Below, one piece after another: positions 33,921 through 41,135 of a DNA stretch of 43,074 nt. Both the position numbers and the translations under genes were made by a program. The stretch comes from CAZXVW01 sp964644025 (GTDB lineage: Bacteria > Acidobacteriota > Terriglobia > Bryobacterales > Bryobacteraceae), in contig CAZXVW010000009.1 in assembly GCA_964644025.1 (NCBI GenBank), forward strand, positions 1 to 43,074. The letters run 5' to 3'. How positions within the stretch are numbered: the first letter of the stretch is position 1; every line of letters starts with the position of its first letter. A model generated the notes under the pieces. The model worked only from the letters and a program-made list of their open reading frames with translations, had not been told where the DNA came from and made no database searches.

Positions 33921-33926
33921 AAGATA
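33921..33926 (-). promoter_or_regulatory. Candidate -10 element of the PAP2 gene
   Basis: On the minus strand TGT TATCTT is an extended -10 that ends 9 nt before GTG 33911. It abuts the start codon of the divergent VOC gene. Confidence 0.4.
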
Positions 33927-33928
33927 AC

Positions 33929-34804
33929 ATGAGCCGAAAACTTTTCCTGATTCTGCTGCCGGTGGCCTGTTCACTGGCTTTTCCCGCTGAGCTGCCGATT
34001 GACGGGATTGCCTACGTCGGCTTCCGCGTAAGCAACATCGAACAGGCGCGCGGTTTTTACGAGGGCGTGTTGGGCCTGGAGGAAGCCTTCCGGGTTCCGT
34101 CGCCGGACGGACCGGCGGCCCACTACTTCAAGGTGAACGACGACCAGTTCGTGCGCCTCACCGCGGATCTCAAGCCCGGCCAGGACGAGCGCCTCGTCGA
34201 AATCGGCCTCCAGACTTCGGACATCAAAACGCTGCGCCGGATGCTGGTTGCCCGGGGTTTACAGCCGGCCGCCATTGTCCGCGGCGATGACGGAAGCGCT
34301 GCTTGCGCGCTTACCGATCCCGACGGCCACCGGCTCCGGTTCCTCCAGTATCTTCCCGGTTCGCTCGAAGCCCGCTCCCGCGGAAAGCATCTCAGCAGCC
34401 GGCGCGCCTCGACGGTGCTGCGGCACACCGGCGTCTCGGTCCGTGATGAAGCCGCCGCGATGGCCTTTTACGCCGGCAAACTCGGCTGCGTGGAGACCTG
34501 GCGCGGGGGGCCTGATGAGAAAACCACCCGCTGGGTGAACCTGCGGCTGCCCGGCCGACGCGGCGACTACATCGAGCTGATGCTTTATTCGGCGCCGCCG
34601 AACCGCCAGCGGCTGGGTTCGATGCACCACATATGTCTGGAGGTGCCTTCCATCCAGCCGGCCTACCGCACGGTGGTCTCGCGGGGCGTCCGCGACGAGG
34701 AGCGCCGCCGCCCCAAGATCGGGCGCAATCACAAATGGCTGTTCAGCATCTTCGATCCCGACGGCACGCGGACCGAGTTCATGGAGCCGAAAACCGTGGA
34801 GTGA
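33929..34804 (+). CDS. Secreted protein with two VOC (glyoxalase-like) domains
   Basis: A 291-residue protein with a signal peptide (residues 1-20). Two vicinal-oxygen-chelate domains follow: the first (about 26-140) has IAYVGFRVSNIEQARGFYEGVLGL and ALTDPDGHRLRFLQY. The second (about 160-285) has LRHTGVSVRDEAAAMAFYAGKLGC and FSIFDPDGTRTEFME. VOC proteins include glyoxalases, dioxygenases and antibiotic-binding proteins; export makes glyoxalase I unlikely. ATG 33929 starts 17 bp from the divergent PAP2 gene, with no good ribosome site. The GH51-like gene follows 72 bp downstream. Confidence 0.85.
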   Translation: MSRKLFLILLPVACSLAFPAELPIDGIAYVGFRVSNIEQARGFYEGVLGLEEAFRVPSPDGPAAHYFKVNDDQFVRLTADLKPGQDERLVEIGLQTSDIKTLRRMLVARGLQPAAIVRGDDGSAACALTDPDGHRLRFLQYLPGSLEARSRGKHLSSRRASTVLRHTGVSVRDEAAAMAFYAGKLGCVETWRGGPDEKTTRWVNLRLPGRRGDYIELMLYSAPPNRQRLGSMHHICLEVPSIQPAYRTVVSRGVRDEERRRPKIGRNHKWLFSIFDPDGTRTEFMEPKTVE

Positions 34805-34876
34805 TGCGTGGAGTCGCTTGCGCCGGCAGGTTCGGCAGATGACCGGGGAAGCCTGTGTGTTAAGGTGCAAACAGCG

Positions 34877-36847
34877 ATGAAACGCTTGGTTTGTCTGCTC
34901 GCGCTCGGCGGCTTCCTGGCCTTCGCCGGCCCGATCCGGATCCGTGTTACATCGGATGAAATGGCTGCCAAACCCGTCAACCCGCTGCTCTATGGCAATT
35001 TCATCGAGAGCGGCTTCGGCCGCCAAGTGGACGGCATGTGGGCGGAGATGCTGTTCAACCGGAGTTTCGAGCCGGTTCCACCCTCGAAAGGCAAGTGGCT
35101 GCAGTACGGCCCGGGTGAGGATCTCACGACCAAGCCGTGGTGGCACTCCGGCTACGAGGAAAACCGGTGGCGGTTGGCTCCCGGCAACCCCGAGGCTCAG
35201 TTCCTGGTGAGTTCCTACTGGGGCTTTCATCACGGCAAGCATTCCGCGAACTTGGTGAACGAATCGGCTTCCCGGAAGGCTTTGCTGGTCCAGGACGGCC
35301 TTTACCTGCGTCCGGGCGCCACGTACCGGTTTCGCGGCTACCTGAAGCCCGGCCGCGCGGCATCCAAGGCCGGCGCCGGGGTCGGGGTCACGGTTGCGCT
35401 TTGCCCGCGCGGCGACCTCACGCGGCCTCTGGTCGAGCGGGTCAGCCCCATTACAAAGGGCCCCTGGCTGGAGTTCACCGCAGAACTTCCGAACCCGGCC
35501 TACCGCGGGCGCGCCTCCCTGGTCATCTCGATTGCTCCCGGCACCGACATCTTCCTCGACGACCTCTCGCTCGTACCGGCCGATAATCTCGGCGGCTGGC
35601 GAAAAGACGTTGTCGAAGGACTCGAACGAGTCCACCCAACCATCATCCGCTTTCCCGGCGGTTGCTACGCTTCGTTCTTCAACTGGCGCGACGGTGTCGG
35701 CCCTCGCAGCAGGCGTCATCCGCGGCAAAGCGACTTCTGGGGCGGCCTCGAGTACAACGACGTCGGCACGGACGAGTTCCTCGATCTCTGCCGGAGAATC
35801 GACGCCCAGCCCCAACTGGTGGTCAACATGATGACCGGCACGCCCGAGCAGGCTGCTGAATGGGTCGCTTATTGCAACGCTCCGGCTAGCGATCCGATGG
35901 GCAAGCTCCGGGCGGCGAACGGCCACCGGGAGCCGTACGGGGTCAAGTACTGGGAGCTTGACAACGAGCCGTATCGCAAGTGGACGGTGGAAGAATACGC
36001 GCGCCAATGTGCCGATTTCTCCCGAGCCATGAAGGCCGTGGACCCGGAGATTCAACTCGTCGCTTGCGGTTACGGGCCGTTCGCCCATTCCATGGCCGAA
36101 TTGCTCGACGGCGCCGGCCGCTTCATCGATTTGGTTTCGGACCGCGCCAAGGGTGAGCAGCATCTTCGGGATCAGCTTCGCATCATCGGCGATTACAACC
36201 GCCGGACGGGCCGCAGCATTCGACTCTGTAATACTGAATGGCTCGCGCCCTGGAACGAGGTGCCGCCCGATTCGGCGCTGCCCGGCGCGCCGCTGCTCGA
36301 TAAGAAGATCCCCCGGCAGGAACAGCAGATCACCTGGCGTTACGCCATGAATGCCGCGCGCACGCTGTTGATGTTCCAGCGGCTCGGCGGCGATTTCGAA
36401 TTCGCCAACTTCAACAACATGGCCAATACCTGGGGCCAGAATGTCATCGAGTGCCCGAAACAGGAAGCCTTCCTGTCGGCGGCGGGCCGCGTCTTCGAAT
36501 TGTTCTCGCGATCGCCGGCGGCCTGGCCGCTCAAAATCGAACTGCCGGCAGACGCCCGCGACGTGGTTGCGCAGGCGGCCTGGGACCGCGACCGAAAGAA
36601 CCTGGTGCTGGTGATTCTCAACTACCGGAACGCTGGGGCGAAAGTGGACGTTGACTTATCCGCGCTGGACTTGCGCGTAACCAGCGCCGGGATCACGACA
36701 CTGCAAGCTGATTCCCTGATGTCTTACAATTCATCATCGAATCATGATGCGGTCAGGAGGACGGAAGCTTCCAGGCGTCTTAGTTCCGCGCACGCCTTTT
36801 CGCTGACGGTCGCCCCGTACTCTGTGACCCACGTGATTCTTGACTGA
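34877..36847 (+). CDS. GH51-like alpha-L-arabinofuranosidase, secreted
   Basis: A 656-residue enzyme. A signal peptide covers residues 1-18. An N-terminal segment NPLLYGNFIESGFGRQVDGMW and a carbohydrate-binding-like sandwich domain (about 100-235) precede the catalytic barrel. IRFPGGCYASFFNWRDGVG matches GH51. The acid/base Glu364 is in WELDNEPY and the likely nucleophile Glu454 in NTEWLAPW. It ends in a beta-domain. Such enzymes remove arabinofuranosyl side chains from plant or algal polysaccharide. ATG 34877 gives a clean signal peptide. A sulfatase follows 13 bp later, so both are co-transcribed. Confidence 0.93.
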   Translation: MKRLVCLLALGGFLAFAGPIRIRVTSDEMAAKPVNPLLYGNFIESGFGRQVDGMWAEMLFNRSFEPVPPSKGKWLQYGPGEDLTTKPWWHSGYEENRWRLAPGNPEAQFLVSSYWGFHHGKHSANLVNESASRKALLVQDGLYLRPGATYRFRGYLKPGRAASKAGAGVGVTVALCPRGDLTRPLVERVSPITKGPWLEFTAELPNPAYRGRASLVISIAPGTDIFLDDLSLVPADNLGGWRKDVVEGLERVHPTIIRFPGGCYASFFNWRDGVGPRSRRHPRQSDFWGGLEYNDVGTDEFLDLCRRIDAQPQLVVNMMTGTPEQAAEWVAYCNAPASDPMGKLRAANGHREPYGVKYWELDNEPYRKWTVEEYARQCADFSRAMKAVDPEIQLVACGYGPFAHSMAELLDGAGRFIDLVSDRAKGEQHLRDQLRIIGDYNRRTGRSIRLCNTEWLAPWNEVPPDSALPGAPLLDKKIPRQEQQITWRYAMNAARTLLMFQRLGGDFEFANFNNMANTWGQNVIECPKQEAFLSAAGRVFELFSRSPAAWPLKIELPADARDVVAQAAWDRDRKNLVLVILNYRNAGAKVDVDLSALDLRVTSAGITTLQADSLMSYNSSSNHDAVRRTEASRRLSSAHAFSLTVAPYSVTHVILD

Positions 36848-36860
36848 TATGGAGGTCCCC

Positions 36861-38255
36861 ATGAAACTTGATCGGCGGGAATTCCTCACCGCGGTGGCCG
36901 GCGCCGGCGTGGCCTGCGGCGCGCAAGGCCCGGAAAAGACAGCCACGGTCCGAAAGCCCAACATCGTCTGGATCATGCTCGATGACCTGGGCTACGCCGA
37001 CCCGGGCTGTTACGGCCAGCAGCAGATCCGGACGCCGAACATCGACCGGCTGGCCGCCGAGGGCATGCGTTTCACCGACGCTTACGCCGGTTGCACCGTC
37101 TGCGCGCCCTCGCGCAGCGTGCTGATGACCGGCCTTCACACGGGACACACGCCGGTGCGCATCAACCCGGGCGGCGTCCCCCTCGCCGAAGAAGACATCA
37201 CCGTGGGCGACGTGCTGCACGGCGCCGGCTACCGGACCGGCTGCTTCGGCAAGTGGGGCCTGGGCGACGCCCGGACCACCGGGGTCCCCTGGAAACACGG
37301 CTTCGACGAGTTCTTCGGCTACCTGCACCAGGTCCACGCGCACACCTACTATCCGGAGTTTCTCTGGGACAATGACCGGCGCTACGAGCTGCCCGGCAAC
37401 CGGGACGGCCAGCACGGGCAGTGGTCGGCCGACTTGATCGCCGAGCGGTCCTTCGATTTCATTCGGCGGAACCGGCAGCAACCATTCTTACTGTATGCCG
37501 CCTATACGCTGCCCCACGGCCACTATGAAATTCCCGACGAGGAACCTTACACGGACCGCGACTGGCCGGCGGCGGAAAAAAAGTACGCCGCCATGGTGAC
37601 GCGCGCCGACGCCCACATCGGCCGGCTCATGAGCCTGCTCAAGGAATACAAGCTGGAGGAGAACACGATCGTTTTCTTCACGAGTGACAATGGCGGCGGC
37701 TCCGGCGGCGGGCACAAGACCTCGTTTTTCCACAGCAACGCTCCCTTGCGCGGGGAAAAACGGTCGATGTACGAAGGCGGTATCCGCGTGCCGATGATCG
37801 CTCGCTGGCCGGGCAAGATCCAGCCCGGCGCGACGAGCCCGGTTCCGTGGGCGTTCCAGGATTTCCTGCCCACGGCCGCCGAACTTGCCGGGGCCGGGAC
37901 GCCGCCGAACCTCGACGGCGTTTCCGTGCTTCCGGTGTTGCGCGGCGAGGCCCGGAGTCTCCCGCGCGAGTACCTGTACTGGGAGCTGTCAAAGTGGAAT
38001 TTCCGGGAACGCCGGGTTGACCCGAAGGGTTTCGAGCAGGCGCTGCGGGCAGGCGAGTGGAAGGTGGTGCGTCCGGCCACGGGCGCGCCGCTCGAGCTCT
38101 ACAATCTTGCCGAGGACATTGGAGAGACGCGGAACCTGGCCGGCGACAAGCCCGATGTCGCCGCCAGGCTGAGCAAGCTCATGGAGGGTGCGCGCACCGA
38201 GATGCGCCCGCAAGCTGAGCCGCCGCACCCGGACGGCCAGCGATACAACGCGTAG
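36861..38255 (+). CDS. Tat-exported sulfatase (Cys type)
   Basis: A 464-residue sulfatase with a twin-arginine signal (LDRREFLTAVAGAGVACG), perhaps also lipidated. IMLDDLGYADPGCYG holds the metal Asp pair. CAPSR (Cys81) is the formylglycine site. GKWGLG replaces the common GKWHLG, so the usual His is Gly here. FTSDNGGGSGGG gives the second Asp/Asn pair. ATG 36861 is preceded by GGAGG and lies 13 bp after the GH51-like gene, so the two act in one operon. Folded export means the Cys is probably modified in the cytoplasm. Confidence 0.94.
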   Translation: MKLDRREFLTAVAGAGVACGAQGPEKTATVRKPNIVWIMLDDLGYADPGCYGQQQIRTPNIDRLAAEGMRFTDAYAGCTVCAPSRSVLMTGLHTGHTPVRINPGGVPLAEEDITVGDVLHGAGYRTGCFGKWGLGDARTTGVPWKHGFDEFFGYLHQVHAHTYYPEFLWDNDRRYELPGNRDGQHGQWSADLIAERSFDFIRRNRQQPFLLYAAYTLPHGHYEIPDEEPYTDRDWPAAEKKYAAMVTRADAHIGRLMSLLKEYKLEENTIVFFTSDNGGGSGGGHKTSFFHSNAPLRGEKRSMYEGGIRVPMIARWPGKIQPGATSPVPWAFQDFLPTAAELAGAGTPPNLDGVSVLPVLRGEARSLPREYLYWELSKWNFRERRVDPKGFEQALRAGEWKVVRPATGAPLELYNLAEDIGETRNLAGDKPDVAARLSKLMEGARTEMRPQAEPPHPDGQRYNA

Positions 38256-38259
38256 CGGC

Positions 38260-39696
38260 TCAGAACGGCCGGAAACCCTTGGCGTTCGGATTCGGCGCGT
38301 TCACCTTGGGAAGCCATTTCGCCAGTTCCCGGATCACCTCCCGGTACGCGGGGTCCTTGGCGAGGTTGGTGAACTCGTCCGGGTCCGCATTGTGGTCGTA
38401 GAGTTCCTCGTCGCCGTTGCTGTAACGGATGTAGCGCCAGCGCTCGGTGCGGACAGCATGGTTGTTCCCGCGAAAGGTGGTGACGGCCGGTGCTTCGCGG
38501 ACCGCCTCCGGGTCGCGCAACAGTGGAACCAGGCTCTGCCCTTCGAGCTGAGCCGGCGGTGTGAAGCCGCAGAGTTCGGACAGGGTGGGATAGACATCCA
38601 GCAGGCTCACCGGCCGGCTGCACCTGCCGCCCGGCCGGGTCAGGCCAGGGACGATGAAGAGCAACGGCACGCGCGTGGATTCCTCCCACAAGGTGAATTT
38701 CTCCCAGTTCTCCTTCTCCCCCATGTGCATGCCGTGGTCCGACCAGAGCACGACGATCGTGTTGCCGGCATACTGGCTGGCGTCCAATGCATCAATCACC
38801 CGGCCCACCTGGGCATCGGCGAAGCTGATCGAGGCCAGGTAGCCCTGGAGCGCGTTTTTCCACTGGTGGTGCTCGAGAATCCACCGGTGCCAGTCGCGGC
38901 GGTTGTGCCCGTGAGTGTCGGCCAGGTCGTTCTCCTGAATCTTGGGCAACTCGAGCTCATCGAGCGGGTACATGTCGAAGTACTTCTGGGGCACGTGCCA
39001 CGGCATGTGCGGCCGGAACAGGCCGACCGCCAGGAAGAAGGGCTGGTTGTGTTTCTTGTTGAGTTCGCTGATCGCCCAGTCGGCCACCTGGTAATCCGAC
39101 ATCTTCTCATCCGGCGCCTGGAGTGGCTCCCAATGAAACCAGCCGTGACGTCCCTCGGCCCGGTTCTTCCGCGGATCGAAGTCGTCCGGGACGATTTGGG
39201 GAGGGATCGTGTCGAGCGCGTCGGGGAAGTAGCCGTCCCAGGATTCCGGCTCGTTCTCGGTTCCCTTGGTCCACTGCAGCGCGTGGAAGATCTTCCCTCC
39301 ACCCACGGCGCGGTAGCCGTTGTTGCGAAAGTGCTGCGGCAGGGTCACCGCGTCTTTCAGCGCCGGCGAAGCGCGCCAACTGGCCCGGGGCTGGGCGTAG
39401 ACATTCTGGGAGATGCCCGACGTGGAGGGCCGCACGCCGGTCAGTAGCGCCACCCGGGAGGGGTGACAGGCGGGAGCGGCGGTGTGGGCATTCAGGAACA
39501 GGACGCCCCGGGAGGCGAGGGCGTCGATCTTCGGAGTATGAACTCCCTTACGGCCCCCGAGGCAGTTGACGTAGTCGTTCATGTCATCGATGGCGATGAA
39601 CAGCACGTTCGGCTGGCGGGGTTTGTTGAGGGAACCGCCACAGCCAGCTACCAGCAATGCCGTAACAAGAGCAGGGAAACGAAGCCATGTTCGCAT
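38260..39696 (-). CDS. Lipoprotein sulfatase, iduronate-2-sulfatase-like
   Basis: A 478-residue sulfatase with a lipobox (LLVAGC, Cys19). AIDDMNDYVNCLGG is typical of the iduronate-2-sulfatase/choline-sulfatase branch. CHPSR (Cys77) is the formylglycine site. WSDHGMHMGEKENWEKFTLWEES holds the second metal pair and substrate loop; all key residues are kept. AGGAGGAGA precedes the ATG. It converges on the upstream-strand sulfatase with only 4 bp between the stop codons. A short esterase fragment lies 16 bp upstream in the same direction. Uronate sulfate is a plausible substrate by family only. Confidence 0.94.
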   Translation of the reverse strand: MRTWLRFPALVTALLVAGCGGSLNKPRQPNVLFIAIDDMNDYVNCLGGRKGVHTPKIDALASRGVLFLNAHTAAPACHPSRVALLTGVRPSTSGISQNVYAQPRASWRASPALKDAVTLPQHFRNNGYRAVGGGKIFHALQWTKGTENEPESWDGYFPDALDTIPPQIVPDDFDPRKNRAEGRHGWFHWEPLQAPDEKMSDYQVADWAISELNKKHNQPFFLAVGLFRPHMPWHVPQKYFDMYPLDELELPKIQENDLADTHGHNRRDWHRWILEHHQWKNALQGYLASISFADAQVGRVIDALDASQYAGNTIVVLWSDHGMHMGEKENWEKFTLWEESTRVPLLFIVPGLTRPGGRCSRPVSLLDVYPTLSELCGFTPPAQLEGQSLVPLLRDPEAVREAPAVTTFRGNNHAVRTERWRYIRYSNGDEELYDHNADPDEFTNLAKDPAYREVIRELAKWLPKVNAPNPNAKGFRPF

Positions 39697-39712
39697 GAGA
39701 TTCTCCTCCTAA

Positions 39713-39982
39713 TCAATATCGAATATCGCGAATCAGTGAGGCGAGCGTGCCCCAGGCGTGTTTTGCCGCGCGCCGCGCCGGGGCTTCCTCCAGCCGCCTC
39801 ATCAGGTAACGGTCGATACCTTCCACCATCTGCGCGGCCAGGTCGCCCTTTCTGGGGAGCGGCGCTGTCCCCGGCAACGGTTGTGCGGCGGCCGGCGAAA
39901 TCGCCAGCGGAAGCATGCCGAATGTCAGGAATCGCATTGTGAAACGCTCTGGCTGGTTCGCTTTGTGCGGTTGGAAGGGCAT
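39713..39982 (-). pseudogene. Possible N-terminal fragment of an alpha/beta-hydrolase esterase
   Basis: About 89 residues (or 74 from ATG 39937). It has a signal-like segment MRFLTFGMLPLAISPAAAQ, then LPGTAPLPRKGDLAAQMVEGIDRYLMRR and a basic helix. This resembles the start of secreted acetyl-xylan-esterase-like hydrolases, which continue for several hundred residues; here a stop follows at once, 16 bp before the sulfatase. I read it as a truncated remnant, though a genuine small secreted protein is possible. ATG 39982 has GATGAGG upstream. Confidence 0.5.
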
Positions 39983-40122
39983 GGGAACCTCATCTTGCGG
40001 CACGCCGGAACGCCGCCAATATCCATTGATTTGTTTCCCGCGCGAGCGCAATCGCCCTGGCGATGGCTTCGGGAATCACGGGCGGGATTCGCGGGTTGGG
40101 CCTGGATCCTCGTTCCGGGGCT

Positions 40123-40983
40123 TCAGCGGCCCCGGAGCACTTCGTTCAGCGAGCCCTGGCGGTAGCCTTCCAGGTCGATGGTCACGTAGTGGAAGCCGAG
40201 GGGCTTGAAGATCGCCGTGAGTTTGGCGGCCATCTCCAGCGTGAGGGCCTTTTCCATTTCCTCGGGCGCAAATTCCAGCCGCGCCAGCTCGCCATGGTAA
40301 CGCACCCGGAACTGGCGGAAGCCGAGGGCTCTCACCGCTTCCTCGCCCTTCTCGACGGTTTTGACGCGCTCCGGGGTCACCGCTGTCCCGTAAGGAATGC
40401 GCGAGCTGAGGCAGGCTGCCGCCGGCCGGTCCCAAAACGGCAGGCCCGCCTGCCGGGCCAGGGCGCGGATCTCCGCCTTCGTCAGCCCCGCTTCCACCAA
40501 GGGCGCCTTCACCTGGTGGAGCATGGCGGCTTCTTGTCCGGGACGGTAGTCGCCGAGGTCGTCTTTGTTTACCCCGTAGACGATGTGATCGAACCCCCGC
40601 TGACGGGCGAACTCTTCCAGGCGGGTGAACAGCTCGTCCTTGCAGTGGAAGCAGCGGTCGGCTTCATTTTTCACGTAATCCGGGTTCTCGAACTCGGCGG
40701 TGGCGATGAACTCGTGCCGGAAACCGCAGGCCTTGGCGTAAGCGGCGGCGTCGCGCTTGTCGGACTCCGGGATGGAAGGGGAATCGGCGGTAACGGCGAT
40801 GGCGTTCTCCCCCAGCGCCTGGCCGGCGGCCCAGGCCAGGAACGCCGAATCGGTTCCGCCGGAATAGGCAACCAGGACCTTGCCGAGTTTGCGGAGAAGG
40901 CCGAACAGCTTCTCCTGCTTCGCGTTGAGGCGCGCAGGGTCGAGTTTCGGGCCGGCCGTTCCCAGAGCCACCAGCCTGCTCAT
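40123..40983 (-). CDS. larE: LarE-family sacrificial sulfur transferase
   Basis: LarE installs sulfur in the nickel-pincer cofactor of lactate racemase and relatives. The 286-residue protein has the PP-loop SGGTDS (residues 41-46), TADSPSIPESDKRDA, DRCFHCKDELF, VYGVNKDDLGDYRPG and PAAACLSSRIPYGTAVTPERV, all family blocks. Cys residues remain in RCFHC and AACL, either of which could donate sulfur. ATG 40983 is preferred over GTG 40989 because TACAAT (40996-40991) ends 7 nt before the ATG. larB, larC and larA are not in the window, so the acceptor enzyme is unknown. Confidence 0.92.
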   Translation of the reverse strand: MSRLVALGTAGPKLDPARLNAKQEKLFGLLRKLGKVLVAYSGGTDSAFLAWAAGQALGENAIAVTADSPSIPESDKRDAAAYAKACGFRHEFIATAEFENPDYVKNEADRCFHCKDELFTRLEEFARQRGFDHIVYGVNKDDLGDYRPGQEAAMLHQVKAPLVEAGLTKAEIRALARQAGLPFWDRPAAACLSSRIPYGTAVTPERVKTVEKGEEAVRALGFRQFRVRYHGELARLEFAPEEMEKALTLEMAAKLTAIFKPLGFHYVTIDLEGYRQGSLNEVLRGR

Positions 40984-40990
40984 ACCCACG

Positions 40991-40996
40991 ATTGTA
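40991..40996 (-). promoter_or_regulatory. -10 element of larE
   Basis: On the minus strand TACAAT ends 7 nt before ATG 40983. No ribosome site is present, in keeping with a leaderless mRNA. Confidence 0.5.
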
Positions 40997-41123
40997 ACCT
41001 AACCGGTGCGAACGGCCCGCCCCAGCCGGTCCGCCGCCGGGGAAGCTTGCCGAACCATTCCCATCTCATTTCTCATTGACCCTCGGGGCGCCCATGAGTT
41101 CATGCCGCGCGCGCTCCCCGGTT

Positions 41124-41129
41124 TATAAT
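41124..41129 (+). promoter_or_regulatory. Consensus -10 element of the HZS-alpha-like gene
   Basis: TATAAT ends 6 nt before ATG 41136, so transcription should start at the A of the start codon. A clear -35 was not found. Confidence 0.6.
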
Positions 41130-41135
41130 GAGTCG

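Noticed and set aside
34259..36163. 634-codon minus-strand ORF
   Set aside because: It overlaps the VOC and GH51-like genes, which have intact motifs on the plus strand.
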